64,000 bases of DNA from Olsenella uli (lineage in GTDB: Bacteria; Actinomycetota; Coriobacteriia; Coriobacteriales; Atopobiaceae), in contig NZ_JACJKN010000013.1 of assembly GCF_016900775.1 (NCBI RefSeq), forward strand, positions 1 to 64,000, written 5' to 3'. The notes below the pieces were generated by a model that saw only the letters and a program-made list of their open reading frames with translations, did not search any database and had not been told where the DNA came from. Made by a program: the position numbers and the translations under genes. Every line of letters starts with the position of its first letter. Position 1 is the stretch's first letter. Of the stretch, positions 26,434 to 36,065 are shown piece after piece.

Positions 26434-26482
26434 GCGGTGCGGGTGACGTCGTGCACCGCCCTGTCCAACGTTCAGAATAATA
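26434..26482 (-). promoter_or_regulatory. groES leader hairpin and -10 box
   Basis: On the minus strand TATTAT (26477-26482) is a likely -10 hexamer. The leader contains a hairpin, GCGGTGC (26434-26440) with GCACCGC (26453-26459). No clear -35 or known heat-shock operator is visible. Confidence 0.4.
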
Positions 26483-26689
26483 CCCAGCCGTGCGAACTTA
26501 TACCACCTCGCGTAAAAAAATCTTCCAACTCGCACTTAGATTTTCTGAGGCGCAGCGGAGCAGGAGGAACGGGCGCGCCGCTTGCCCGCGCTTTTCGCCG
26601 CACGCGGACAGGAACGCGAGGCGGGGGGTACGTCGCGCGGCATTCAGGGTACGATAAGCTCACCACACCCCGGACGGGAGGGCGGAGCC

Positions 26690-27859
26690 ATGAGGACTCG
26701 CGTCGTGAAAGCCCTGAGAGAGCTCGTCTTCTGCGTGCTCGCCCTGCCCCTCGCGGCCACCCTGGCGGCATGCGCTCCCCAGGCCTGGGAGCCGCCTCCC
26801 GGCACCATGCAGAGCGGGTGGCGGGGCTCCTCCATGATTGGCATCAACATGCTCGTGTCCGGCTACACGTGGGACGGCGGCGCCTCCGACGCCGCGGCGC
26901 CCATGGATGTGGGTGAGGGCGTCCCGCACTTCGAGGTCGAGGGGGCCGAGACGGTGCGCGTGTACTTCTCGCAGGCCGCGACGGACGTGGACGTCGCGCG
27001 CTACTCGGCCGATGCCGAGGAGGGCGAGCCCGTGGCCGTGTCCGGAATCACCAGCGACGGCGTCACCCTCGAGGTCGAGCCCGGCTGGCGCTACGCCGTC
27101 TCCGCCCAGTTCGAGGACGGGAGCGCGGACTACCTCATCGACGTTGTGTCTGACGGGTCCGCACAGGAGGAGTTCACGAGCACGGCGATGGTCGTCCTCC
27201 TGGGCAACGGAGAGCCGCTCTTCATAGACCGGGAGACCGAGTCGCCCTACTACCCCACCCTACCGGATGACGCTCCCGAGCTCGCGACGGGCAACATTGT
27301 GCGCGTGACCGGCAACGGCATCATGCTCGAGAGCTATCCCGGGCAGTATCCCGGCATCACCAAGGTGGAGGTCATCGAGGAGGGCTCGCCCGAGGACGCC
27401 GAGAAGTACGCCGAGCTCGCCGCGCAGCTCTGGCAGCCCAAGGACCCCTCCGAGCCGGCAATCGCCACGCTCGAGTACCGCACCGAGGAGGCCTCCGTCT
27501 CGCTGCTTCCGCTCGCCAACGCCTGGACGTGGTCCTACGAGCAGAACGGCGATACGGTGACGGCCTCCAACGACGCGCCCGCCGCCAACCAGATCGATGC
27601 GACCGACCTCCCCGAGGTCGCCGCCGGAGAGACCGTCGAGGTCACCATGACCTTCGACCTGCCGCCGGTCGAGTCGGACGACTCCCGCTGGCCCGAGGCG
27701 GCGCGCTACCCCGAGAGCGACCTCGAGAAGGGCGCCGAGGCGGTGGACGTCACGCTCTCTGGCGGAGCGCTCGAGTTCGCCGTTGAGCCCGGATGGCGCT
27801 ATCGGGTCGACGTCGCGTTCGATGCCGGGCAGGTCAGCTACGTCTTCACCGTCACGTAG
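26690..27859 (+). CDS. Lipoprotein of unknown function
   Basis: A 389-residue secreted lipoprotein. The signal peptide ends in lipobox 'LAAC' with Cys28. The mature part has two related segments, each ending in the pattern 'EVEPGWRYAVSAQFEDGSADY' (about residues 125-150) and 'AVEPGWRYRVDVAFDAGQVS' with 'YVFTVT' at the end, suggesting repeated beta-sandwich domains. ATG 26690 follows GGGCGGAGCC. The next gene encodes a shorter relative with the same 'EPG.RYA' end, so the pair arose by duplication. Role unknown; surface location is inferred from the lipobox. A 27-nt palindrome starts two bases past the stop. Confidence 0.75.
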   Translation: MRTRVVKALRELVFCVLALPLAATLAACAPQAWEPPPGTMQSGWRGSSMIGINMLVSGYTWDGGASDAAAPMDVGEGVPHFEVEGAETVRVYFSQAATDVDVARYSADAEEGEPVAVSGITSDGVTLEVEPGWRYAVSAQFEDGSADYLIDVVSDGSAQEEFTSTAMVVLLGNGEPLFIDRETESPYYPTLPDDAPELATGNIVRVTGNGIMLESYPGQYPGITKVEVIEEGSPEDAEKYAELAAQLWQPKDPSEPAIATLEYRTEEASVSLLPLANAWTWSYEQNGDTVTASNDAPAANQIDATDLPEVAAGETVEVTMTFDLPPVESDDSRWPEAARYPESDLEKGAEAVDVTLSGGALEFAVEPGWRYRVDVAFDAGQVSYVFTVT

Positions 27860-27860
27860 C

Positions 27861-27887
27861 GTGCAAAGGGGACAGGCACTTTTGCAC
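27861..27887 (+). repeat. 27-nt REP-like palindrome, copy B
   Basis: GTGCAAA ... TTTGCAC ends with core GGGGACAGGCAC (forward orientation). It begins one base after the TAG of the upstream lipoprotein gene, consistent with a terminator-like position. Confidence 0.85.
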
Positions 27888-27928
27888 GGCTTCCCCCTTA
27901 GCTCGTATTGGCGGAATGGGGTACGGAC

Positions 27929-28505
27929 ATGAAGCCCAGGGCATCTCGCGGCATCGCGATCGCCGCGATTCTGGCCATCGTCGTTGTCACCTTCGCATCC
28001 TGCGTGACGCTCCCGCATGACGGCGAGCGCGGTCCCCCATGCCGACGTCCCCGGGGCGCGGGCCCTGGCATCCGGGGAGGACGGCGCCGTCGCGCTCACC
28101 CTGGGCAACTACACCTGGAGCTTCATGAACGGCAGCGAGAGGCGCATCGAGGAGCTCCGCCAAGACCCCCAGGGGTGGCGCGTCGACGAGCTGGCCCAGG
28201 TGTCGGTGGCCGAGGAAGCAACCATCACCGTGCTCTTTGACGAGAGGCCGCTCTGGGCATGCGCGCGGAGCTGGGACGAGGAGGAGCTCGCCGCCGGCTC
28301 GATAGCGGACCCACCCCTTTTCTGGCGGCTCCGCACGCTACTTGACGCGGCGGGCTCGGTGGGCGACGAGGTCCCCTCGAGCTTCGAGGACGGCGTCCTC
28401 ACGTTTGATGTCGAGCCCGGGCGCCGCTATGCAATCAGCGCGACCTACGAGCAGGGCTTCTCAGGAAACGACCGCACCGAGTACGTCTTCACCGTGCAAA
28501 AGTGA
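27929..28505 (+). pseudogene. Lipoprotein paralogue interrupted by a frameshift
   Basis: A signal peptide with lipobox begins at ATG 27929 ('RGIAIAAILAIVVVTFASC'). After about 30 codons the frame degenerates, while the downstream frame (28017-28505) continues as a beta-rich domain ending 'FDVEPGRRYAISATYEQG' and 'YVFTVQK', matching the end of the preceding lipoprotein. A change of one base between about 28017 and 28040, for instance in the C run near 28034, would join both. It is either a real frameshift or a sequencing error. The last codons, VQK and stop, are supplied by the adjoining 27-nt palindrome. Confidence 0.7.
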
Positions 28506-28520
28506 CTGTCCCCTTTGCAC
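28494..28520 (-). repeat. 27-nt REP-like palindrome, copy C
   Basis: GTGCAAAAGTGACTGTCCCC with TTTGCAC end, reverse orientation. It supplies the TGA stop of the upstream lipoprotein frame (28503-28505), and its right end is one base from the nadE stop. Confidence 0.85.
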
Positions 28521-28521
28521 G

Positions 28522-30462
28522 CTACAGCGCCTCGAGCTCGGCGAGCCAGAGCGCCGCGCAGGCGTCCGACGGCATGCGCAGGTCGCCGCGCGGGCTCACG
28601 GCCGCCGAGCCCACCTTGGGGCCGTCGGGCAGGCAGCTGCGCTTGAACTGCTGGGCGAAGTAGCGGCGGTAGAAGACCTTGAGCCAGGAGAGGATCGTCT
28701 CGTCATCGTACTTCTCGCCCAGGGCGTAGCGGGCGAGGCGGTAGACCTTGGCCGGGTTGGTGCCGCGCCGAAGGACCTCGTAGAGGAAGAAGTCGTGCAG
28801 CTCGTAGGGGCCCACGAGGTCCTCGGTCCTCTGCGCGATCGTGCCGTCTCCGGTGGCGGGCAGGAGCTCCGGCGAGACGGGCGTGTCCAGCACGTCGAGA
28901 AGGACGCGCGCCTCGTCCGCGTCCCCGCAGGTGTCGGCCACGTAGCGCACCAGATGGCGCACGAGCGTCTTGGGCACGCCGGCGTTCACCGCGTACATGG
29001 ACATGTGGTCGCCGTTGTAGGTGGCCCAGCCGAGCGCCAGCTCTGAGAGGTCGCCCGTGCCGATGACGAGGCCGCCCTCCTGGTTGGCCACGTCCATGAG
29101 AATCTGCGTGCGCTCGCGCGCCTGGGAGTTCTCGTAGGTGACGTCGTGGACAGACTCGTCGTGCCCGATGTCCGCGAAGTGCTGGCGCACCGCGGCGGCG
29201 ATGCCGATCTCGCGAAGCTCCGCGCCGACGGTGCGGGCGAGCTCGCAGGCGTTGTTGTAGGTGCGGTCGGTGGTGCCGAAGCCCGGCATGGTCACTGCGA
29301 TGACGCCGTCGCGCGGAAGCCCCAGCAGGTCGAAGGCGCGCACGGCCACGAGCAGGGCGAGCGTGGAGTCCAAGCCGCCCGAGAGACCAATCACCGCGCG
29401 GCGCGAGCGCGTGTGCGCGAGGCGCTTAGCGAGACCGTGCGCCTGGATGGCAAAGACATCCTCGCAGCGCTCCGCGCGGCGGGCGGGGTCGGTGGGCACG
29501 AAGGGGTGCGGGCCTACGTAGCGGGTGAGCGCGGTCTCGCGCGTGGCCGCGTCCGCGCCCAGCGAGAACGACGCGACCGCATAGCCCGCGGCCTCGGGCG
29601 AGGATGCGCACTCGAAGGTGGACATGCGCGTGCGCTCCTGGGCGAGCAGGCGCACGTCAACCTCCGAGACGGCGCGACCGTCGCCGAAGGTCCTGCCCTC
29701 CGCGAGCAGGCGGCCGTTCTCGGCCACGAGGTCGTGCCCGGAGAAGACGAGGTCCTGCGTGGACTCGCCGGTGCCGGCGCTCGCGTAGACGTAGCCGCAG
29801 ACGAGGCGGGCGCTCTGGCCGGACACGAGGCTGCGGCGATAGTCCGCCTTGCCCACGATGGCGTTGGACGCGCTGAGGTTGCAGATCAGCGTGGCTCCTG
29901 CCTGCGCGTGGGCCGTGGAGGGCGGCGCGGGAACCCAGAGGTCCTCGCAGATCTCTGCCGCCACCACGAGCTCGGGGAGCTCCTCGCAGGTAAAGAGCAG
30001 GTTCGTGCCAAAGAGGGTGTCCCGGTTGCCGGCAAACAGGACGAGCGTGACCTCGGCGGGGCCGGGAACGAAGTGGCGCCCCTCGTAGAACTCGTTGTAG
30101 GTGGGGATGTGCGTCTTGGGCACAAGGCCGAGGACCTCGCCGCGAGAGACCGCGGCGGCGCAGTTGTAGAGCTTGCCGCCGGCGCGCACGGGCACGCCCA
30201 CGAGGATGAGGGCGGGAAGGTCGGCGGTGCGGGCGGCAAACTCGGCGAGGCCCGCCTCGGCGGCGCGGACGAGCGACTCCTGCCAGAAGAGGTCCTCGCA
30301 GGTGTAGCCGGTGAGCGCGAGCTCGGGAAGCACGATGACGACAGCGCCGTCCTTCTCGGCAGCCTGACGTGCCGACGCCACGCAGGCCTCCACGTTGAAG
30401 GCGACGTCCGCGACCCGCACCTCCGGCGTCACCGCCGCGACCTTGACGAACCCGTCCCTCAT
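28522..30462 (-). CDS. nadE: NAD+ synthase, glutamine-hydrolysing
   Basis: A 646-residue fusion of nitrilase-type glutaminase and NAD synthetase. Glutaminase triad: Glu47 ('LPELALTGY'), Lys116 ('VPKTHIP') and Cys172 ('AEICEDLW'). The synthetase domain has the PP-loop '[20 protein letters not shown]' and '[20 protein letters not shown]'. It amidates nicotinic acid adenine dinucleotide using ammonia channelled from glutamine. GGAGGAGG precedes ATG 30462, next to palindrome copy D. It is last of a minus-strand series; the RAYT gene lies upstream with its own palindromes. Confidence 0.95.
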   Translation of the reverse strand: MRDGFVKVAAVTPEVRVADVAFNVEACVASARQAAEKDGAVVIVLPELALTGYTCEDLFWQESLVRAAEAGLAEFAARTADLPALILVGVPVRAGGKLYNCAAAVSRGEVLGLVPKTHIPTYNEFYEGRHFVPGPAEVTLVLFAGNRDTLFGTNLLFTCEELPELVVAAEICEDLWVPAPPSTAHAQAGATLICNLSASNAIVGKADYRRSLVSGQSARLVCGYVYASAGTGESTQDLVFSGHDLVAENGRLLAEGRTFGDGRAVSEVDVRLLAQERTRMSTFECASSPEAAGYAVASFSLGADAATRETALTRYVGPHPFVPTDPARRAERCEDVFAIQAHGLAKRLAHTRSRRAVIGLSGGLDSTLALLVAVRAFDLLGLPRDGVIAVTMPGFGTTDRTYNNACELARTVGAELREIGIAAAVRQHFADIGHDESVHDVTYENSQARERTQILMDVANQEGGLVIGTGDLSELALGWATYNGDHMSMYAVNAGVPKTLVRHLVRYVADTCGDADEARVLLDVLDTPVSPELLPATGDGTIAQRTEDLVGPYELHDFFLYEVLRRGTNPAKVYRLARYALGEKYDDETILSWLKVFYRRYFAQQFKRSCLPDGPKVGSAAVSPRGDLRMPSDACAALWLAELEAL

Positions 30463-30475
30463 CCCAACCTCCTCC

Positions 30476-30502
30476 GTGCAAAAGGGACAGTCACTTTTGC
30501 AC
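30476..30502 (+). repeat. 27-nt REP-like palindrome, copy D (left flank of RAYT)
   Basis: GTGCAAAAGGGACAGTCAC with TTTTGCAC end, forward orientation. It is one base from the RAYT stop codon and forms an inverted pair with copy E on the other side of the gene. Confidence 0.88.
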
Positions 30503-30503
30503 G

Positions 30504-31247
30504 CTACGTCGTTGCTCTCGTGATGGTGCCGCGGCCAATGCCCGTAAGCCTCTCGACCTGCCTCACGGACAGCCCCGCCTCCCGCAACTCACAGAGTAGC
30601 GCATTGCGCCGAGCCTTCTCCTGGCTCTTGAGCTCAGATGCCGTCAGCGGTCCCAAAACCTCGCGCGCAACTTCCCCCGCCATGGAGTCAGCAAGCCTTG
30701 GCCGTGCTGGAGGGCGGTAGCGAACGCGCTCGGGAGAGCTGGAGAACCTGACGAACGCCTCGCGGCTGCCGAGCATCTCAAGCAACAGCCCGGTGTCGGC
30801 GTACTCGGGAGCACCGACGTACTCATGGTAGCTGCTCCACGGATAGTCCGCGGCCGCGCAGATGCCAGCTTTCGCAGGGTTGTTGTGGATATAGCGCATG
30901 GCCTCAAGAAGATAGGATTCGACCTCGACGGGACTGCTGTAAAACCGTCCCTGGAACACATGCCCGACGTGACCACCTCGCGTGTTGAAGCGGTGGGCGT
31001 AGCGAGTGGCGAGGGAGCGCATTAGCTCGCTTAGGCAATCGCCCGGATCTTCGAGAAGCAGGTGAATGTGATTTGACATGAGGCACCATGCCAGGACGCT
31101 TGCGCCGTGCTTGCGCGCAGCTGCCAGCAACATGTCAAGAAACGCCAAACGGTCGGCGTCGTCCTCAAAGAGGTTCTGCCGACCGTTTGCGTAAAGAACT
31201 ACGTGGTAAAAGCCAGATTCTGCGACACGTCTCGGTAATCTGGGCAT
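30504..31247 (-). CDS. REP-associated tyrosine transposase (RAYT, IS200-like Y1 HUH)
   Basis: A 247-residue single-domain transposase of the Y1 HUH class. The His-x-His metal motif is H60-I-H62 ('MSNHIHLLLEDP') and the likely nucleophile is Tyr119 in 'AMRYIHNNPAKAGI', followed by 'YPWSSYHEY', all typical of RAYTs. The last 30 residues ('LSVRQVERLTGIGRGTITRA') form a helix-turn-helix. RAYTs are single-copy domesticated IS200 relatives that act on REP palindromes. Here palindromes D and E flank the gene in inverted orientation, and eight more copies lie within about 5 kb. ATG 31247 has GGGGAGG five bases upstream. The gene is not followed by any second transposon gene. Confidence 0.9.
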   Translation of the reverse strand: MPRLPRRVAESGFYHVVLYANGRQNLFEDDADRLAFLDMLLAAARKHGASVLAWCLMSNHIHLLLEDPGDCLSELMRSLATRYAHRFNTRGGHVGHVFQGRFYSSPVEVESYLLEAMRYIHNNPAKAGICAAADYPWSSYHEYVGAPEYADTGLLLEMLGSREAFVRFSSSPERVRYRPPARPRLADSMAGEVAREVLGPLTASELKSQEKARRNALLCELREAGLSVRQVERLTGIGRGTITRATT

Positions 31248-31306
31248 AGCGCCTCCCCTCACCTTGTTGGTGAGAGATGTTATACCCCTTCAAACCTCCG
31301 ACAAGC

Positions 31307-31333
31307 GTGCAAAAGTGCCTGTCCCTTTTGCAC
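31307..31333 (-). repeat. 27-nt REP-like palindrome, copy E (right flank of RAYT)
   Basis: GTGCAAAAGTGCCTGTCCC with TTTTGCAC end, reverse orientation, 59 nt upstream of the RAYT start. It is one base from the stop of the ABC ATPase gene. Confidence 0.88.
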
Positions 31334-31334
31334 G

Positions 31335-32099
<765 letters not shown>

Positions 32100-32105
32100 G
32101 ATGTC

Positions 32106-33383
32106 CTACCTCCCCTGGCCCCGGCCGCGACGATGCTTCTTGCCATCCCGCGGGGGCGCAGCACTGACCTCTTCGGTCTTGACGGGCGTGTCAGACGTGC
32201 TGCCCACGACCTCGGCGCTCACGTTGAAGCGGTGCGCAAAGCGCCCGAGCAGCCACGTGGCCAGCATCGTGAGGATGAGGTAGGCAACCGTGGAGATGAG
32301 CGCCGTCTGGAACTGCTGATAGTAGATGCCAGCCACGGTCGTAGTTGCAAACATCAGGTCGAAGGTGCCGATGACCGAGAGCACCGACGAGTCCTTGATG
32401 TTGATGACGAGCTCGTTGGAGAGGCCGGGAATCGCGTACTTGATTCCCTGCGGGAAGACGACCTTAGCCATGGCCTGCCACTGAGAGAGACCCAGGGAGC
32501 GCGCCGCCTCGGTCTGGCCCTTGTCGACCGACTCGATACCACCGCGCAGCACCTCCATCATGTAGGCGGTCGAGTTGAGCGTGATGGTCACGAGGCCTGC
32601 GAGAAACGTCGTCCAGATGCCGTTGATCTGGGTGGTGGTGAGCGCGGTCACGCGCAGGATGCCAAAGACGCCGTAGTAGATGATCATGGCCTGGACCATC
32701 ATCGGCGTGCCGCGGACCACGGTGGAGTAGAGCTTGGCAAATCCCGAGCCAACGACCTTCCAGAAGCGCACGAAGTCGTTGTCCGGCCGGTCGATGGTCT
32801 GGATGCGCGCAAAGACGAGCAGCAGCGCCAGGAAAAACGCGATCACGGTGCCAAAGACCGCCAGCTCGACGGTGGTGACAAGGCCGGTGAAGAACGTGTC
32901 ACGCCCCTGGTAGAGGATGTAGCACATGCTCTCGAGCATGGGTTCGGGACGGTGCGGGTCCGCCGAGTTTGCGGCCTGCACGGCAACGTCCCACGCCGAC
33001 GCCACGCCCATGACCACACGGTCAACGAAGAGCACAAGCACGATTGCCCAGATCACGTACGAGGCGAGGCGCAGCGCGCGGCGGACGCCCGGGCGGGTGA
33101 AGGGCGCGGTCTCGGCGTAGGTCTTCCAGTGCGTGAGCTTGAACAGCAGCGCGACGGCGCTCACCACGAGCCACGCAACGAGCACGTAGTACATCACGAG
33201 CTCGACGGTGAACGCGTGGGCGAGGAAGCTCATCGCCGGACGGGGCGAGCTCGAGAGCAGCATGCCCGCGAGCGCCACCGCGCTCGTGCCGAGAAGGACG
33301 TAGCGATGGTCGTCAAGGAAGAACGAGGCGACGCGACCACGCGTCCTTCTCGCCGTCTGCTCGCCGGAGGGAGCGGAGCTCAT
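32106..33383 (-). CDS. Amino-acid ABC transporter permease with N-terminal membrane extension
   Basis: A 425-residue permease. The C-terminal half is a normal HisM/GlnP permease domain: 'TVVRGTPMMVQAMIIYYG' is the conserved start and 'GGIESVDKGQTEAARSLGLS' is the EAA loop that contacts the ATPase. The first 175 residues add about three further membrane segments and a soluble loop not found in usual 220-300-residue permeases. AAGGAG precedes ATG 33383. The tail is basic and hydrophilic. Forms a transporter with the flanking ATPase and binding protein. Confidence 0.9.
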   Translation of the reverse strand: MSSAPSGEQTARRTRGRVASFFLDDHRYVLLGTSAVALAGMLLSSSPRPAMSFLAHAFTVELVMYYVLVAWLVVSAVALLFKLTHWKTYAETAPFTRPGVRRALRLASYVIWAIVLVLFVDRVVMGVASAWDVAVQAANSADPHRPEPMLESMCYILYQGRDTFFTGLVTTVELAVFGTVIAFFLALLLVFARIQTIDRPDNDFVRFWKVVGSGFAKLYSTVVRGTPMMVQAMIIYYGVFGILRVTALTTTQINGIWTTFLAGLVTITLNSTAYMMEVLRGGIESVDKGQTEAARSLGLSQWQAMAKVVFPQGIKYAIPGLSNELVINIKDSSVLSVIGTFDLMFATTTVAGIYYQQFQTALISTVAYLILTMLATWLLGRFAHRFNVSAEVVGSTSDTPVKTEEVSAAPPRDGKKHRRGRGQGR

Positions 33384-33457
33384 CTTGTATCTCCTTCGTA
33401 TTTCATGCGTGCGGGCGCGCGCCCTCATCTGCGGCGCGCGCCCCTATCTTACGCGAT

Positions 33458-33484
33458 GTGCAAAAGTGACTGTCCCTTTTGCAC
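33458..33484 (-). repeat. 27-nt REP-like palindrome, copy F
   Basis: GTGCAAAAGTGACTGTCCC with TTTTGCAC end, reverse orientation. It lies within the transporter operon, one base past the stop of the binding-protein gene, and may set the expression ratio of binding protein to permease. Confidence 0.86.
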
Positions 33485-33485
33485 G

Positions 33486-34418
33486 CTACGCCGGCTGGCG
33501 ATCCATGCAGTCGTTCCACATCTGCTGGCGCTCGTCCTCGGGGATGGCGTTGATGACCTCGTTGATCTGCTCGAGGACAGTCTCCTGGCCCTTGGCGATG
33601 GCTGCGTTGTCCGGCATGACAGAGCCCTCGAACTTGTCCTCCATCTCAAGCTCCACGAAGTTGGGGTAGGTCTCGAGCAGCTTGGGCACCGAGAGCATGG
33701 AGTAGGTGATGACGTCGCTCGTGCCGGAGGCGAGGCTCTCCACGACGATGGGCACGGTCTCGCCCGGCGTCATGTGGTTGATGTCGGGGATCTGGTCGAT
33801 GACCGTGTCGTACATGGTGGCCGCCTGCCCCATGACCGACGCGCCCGCGAGGTCGGCGAAGGTCGTGGCGCCAGCGTAGGGAGAGTCCTGCGTGGTGATC
33901 ATGACGATGTCGTCGTCTATGTAGGAGTCGGAGAAGTCGGCGGACTGCGCGCGGTCCGGGTCCACGGACATGCCGGCGCAGACGATGTCGATCTGGCCGT
34001 TGTTGAGGGCGTCGATGAGGCCGGCGAAGTCGAGCTTCACGGCCACGGGCTCCATGCCCAGGGCCTCGGCGATGCGCTTGGCGACCTGCACGTCGTAGCC
34101 GTCGGCGTAGGCGCCGGAGACGTTCTCGATGGGGATGGTGAACTCGGACTCCTCGGAGACCTGCCAGTTGTACGGGGCGTAGGCGGCCTCCATGCCAACG
34201 CGGAGGGTCTCGCCGTCGCCGAGCGTGGCGGCCTCGGTGGTGTCCGCGGCGTCGTCGGCCGGCTCGTCGGTGGTATCCGTGGTGGAGTCCTGCGCGGCGG
34301 GGCCGCAGCCGGAAAGGACCATCACGCCTCCCATGCCCGCCACGAGGCTCGACAGCTTGAGAAAGTCGCGGCGAGAGACTCTTTCAGATACGTACACGTG
34401 CGTGGGGGTGGCCTTCAT
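33486..34418 (-). CDS. Amino-acid ABC transporter substrate-binding lipoprotein (Tat-type signal)
   Basis: A 310-residue periplasmic-type binding protein (SBP_bac_3). The leader contains a twin-arginine motif 'SRRDFLKL' followed by lipobox 'LSGC', so it is probably exported folded by Tat and lipidated. After a Thr/Asp/Glu-rich linker the domain starts 'LRVGMEAAYAPYNW', with 'LNNGQIDIVCAGMSVDPDRA' as the family motif. ATG 34418 is preceded by AAAGGAACCACC. It is the first gene of the transporter operon. The neighbouring, divergent cysteine desulfidase gene suggests cystine or cysteine as ligand, which is inference only. Confidence 0.9.
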   Translation of the reverse strand: MKATPTHVYVSERVSRRDFLKLSSLVAGMGGVMVLSGCGPAAQDSTTDTTDEPADDAADTTEAATLGDGETLRVGMEAAYAPYNWQVSEESEFTIPIENVSGAYADGYDVQVAKRIAEALGMEPVAVKLDFAGLIDALNNGQIDIVCAGMSVDPDRAQSADFSDSYIDDDIVMITTQDSPYAGATTFADLAGASVMGQAATMYDTVIDQIPDINHMTPGETVPIVVESLASGTSDVITYSMLSVPKLLETYPNFVELEMEDKFEGSVMPDNAAIAKGQETVLEQINEVINAIPEDERQQMWNDCMDRQPA

Positions 34419-34604
34419 GGTGGTTCCTTTCCCTTTTGTGTGAAATCCCCTTCCGCGCGACGCAACCGGAGGGGACCCATTCCCCTCCCCCTTGCAAGCG
34501 GGCGCACCCGATGCGAGAAAGTTACGCGCACGGCATGGGAGGATAGCGCGCCGGCGACCGTCGCGCGAGCTGATAGTATGCTGAGAAACACCGTCGTAAC
34601 GGGT

Positions 34605-34677
34605 GGGCGTGCAAAGGGGACAGGCACTTTTGCACGGTCCCGGGGCGTGCAAAAGTGCCTGTCCCCTTTGCACGCCC
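34605..34677. repeat. Inverted REP pair (REPIN), copies G and H
   Basis: Copy G (34609-34635) and copy H (34647-34673) are exact inverse copies. Including flanks, arms 34605-34636 and 34646-34677 are a perfect 32-bp inverted repeat with a 9-nt loop. A TTTGCACG remnant follows, then the cyuA ribosome site. The intergenic region 34419-34696 shows no gene. Confidence 0.9.
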
Positions 34678-34696
34678 TTTGCACGGGAGGAGTGCC

Positions 34697-35983
34697 ATGG
34701 ACCAGGAGACCTACGACGCCTACGTCGCCATTCTCGAGGAGGAGCTCGTCTGTGCGATGGGCTGCACCGAGCCCATCGCCGTGGCCTACTGTGCCGCGCT
34801 CGCGCGCCAGACGCTCGGGGCGCTGCCCGAGCGCGTGAGCGTTGCCGCCTCGGCAAACATCATCAAGAACGTGAAGAGCGTCGTCGTGCCCAACACGGGC
34901 GGCGCGCGCGGCATCGAGGCCGCCGCAGCGGCGGGCGTGGTCGCGGGCGACGCGGACGCCAAGCTCGAGGTGCTTGCCGGAGTGACCGGGGAAGAGATCG
35001 CCACGATGCGCGATTTTCTCGCCACGCACGAGGTCAGCGTCTCGCCGAGCGAGCGCCCGTGGATCTTCGACATCCAGGTGCGCGTCTCGGGTGACGGCCA
35101 CGAGGCGCTCTGCGAGATCGCCGGTTCGCACACCAACGTCATCCACGTGGAGCGCGACGGAAAGGTTCTTCTCAGCGAGCCCTTCGAGGAGTCCGCAGGC
35201 GAGAAGGACGCCGGGACGGACCGCGGCTGCCTTTCCATCAAGAAGATCGTCGAGTTTGCTGGCGCGGTGGAGCTGGATGACGTGAAGCAGCTGCTTGGCC
35301 GACAGATCGCCTGCAACATGGCCATCGCGCGCGAGGGTCTGGAGGGCGAGTGGGGCGCCAACATCGGAAGCGTGCTGCTCTCCGCATACGGCGACGGCGT
35401 GGCCAACCGCGCCAAGGCCTGGGCCGCCGCAGGATCCGACGCGCGCATGGGCGGCTGCGAGCTGCCCGTGGTCATCAATTCCGGCAGCGGCAACCAGGGC
35501 CTCACGGCGAGCGTGCCCGTGATCGTCTACGCACATGAGCTGGGCGTCCCCCACGAGAAGCTGCTGCGGGCGCTGGTGGTCTCCAACCTCGTGACCATCC
35601 ACCTCAAGACCGGCATCGGACGCCTCTCCGCCTACTGCGGCGCCACGAGCGCGGGCGCGGGCGCGGCGGCCGGCATCACCTACCTCTACGGCGGTCGCGC
35701 GGAAGAGATCTCGCACACCGTGGTCAACGCCATCGCCATCGACTCCGGCATGGTCTGCGACGGCGCCAAGGCGAGCTGCGCGGCCAAGATCGCGAGCGCG
35801 GTGGAGGCCGGCCTTCTGGGCATGCAGATGCAGAGCCAGGGCAAGCAGTTCTACGGCGGCGACGGAATCGTGGTCAAGGGCGTGGAGAACACGATCCGCA
35901 ACGTGGGCGTTCTGGCGGCCCAGGGCATGCGCGAGACCGACCGGACGATCATCGAGCTCATGTGCGGGTCCGGCGCGTGCTAG
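34697..35983 (+). CDS. cyuA: L-cysteine desulfidase CyuA/YhaM family (UPF0597)
   Basis: A 428-residue cytoplasmic enzyme of the UPF0597 family. It begins with 'AMGCTEPIAVAYCAALARQT' carrying a conserved cluster Cys, and has 'GSHTNVIHVERDGKVL', 'VINSGSGNQGLTASVPVIVY' and 'YLYGGRAEEISHTVVNAIA' with 'MVCDGAKASCAAKIASA' holding further conserved Cys residues. Characterised relatives use an oxygen-sensitive [4Fe-4S] centre to split L-cysteine into pyruvate, ammonia and sulfide. GGGAGG precedes ATG 34697. It is divergent from an amino-acid ABC operon, which may supply cyst(e)ine. Sulfide production would fit an anaerobe. Confidence 0.88.
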   Translation: MDQETYDAYVAILEEELVCAMGCTEPIAVAYCAALARQTLGALPERVSVAASANIIKNVKSVVVPNTGGARGIEAAAAAGVVAGDADAKLEVLAGVTGEEIATMRDFLATHEVSVSPSERPWIFDIQVRVSGDGHEALCEIAGSHTNVIHVERDGKVLLSEPFEESAGEKDAGTDRGCLSIKKIVEFAGAVELDDVKQLLGRQIACNMAIAREGLEGEWGANIGSVLLSAYGDGVANRAKAWAAAGSDARMGGCELPVVINSGSGNQGLTASVPVIVYAHELGVPHEKLLRALVVSNLVTIHLKTGIGRLSAYCGATSAGAGAAAGITYLYGGRAEEISHTVVNAIAIDSGMVCDGAKASCAAKIASAVEAGLLGMQMQSQGKQFYGGDGIVVKGVENTIRNVGVLAAQGMRETDRTIIELMCGSGAC

Positions 35984-35994
35984 ACGCGCAGACC

Positions 35995-36021
35995 GTGCAA
36001 AGGGGACAGGCGCTTTTGCAC
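35995..36021 (+). repeat. 27-nt REP-like palindrome, copy I
   Basis: GTGCAAAGGGGACAGGCGC with TTTTGCAC end, forward orientation, 11 nt after the cyuA stop. One compensating-type change (GGCGC instead of GGCAC) distinguishes it. Confidence 0.85.
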
Positions 36022-36065
36022 GGTTATCGACGCCTTGGAGGGGTAGGCTCATCTCGCCAGAACGT

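Noticed and set aside
26393-26560. CIRCE or HAIR heat-shock operator upstream of groES
   Set aside because: Neither TTAGCACTC-N9-GAGTGCTAA nor the HAIR inverted repeat is present in either orientation.
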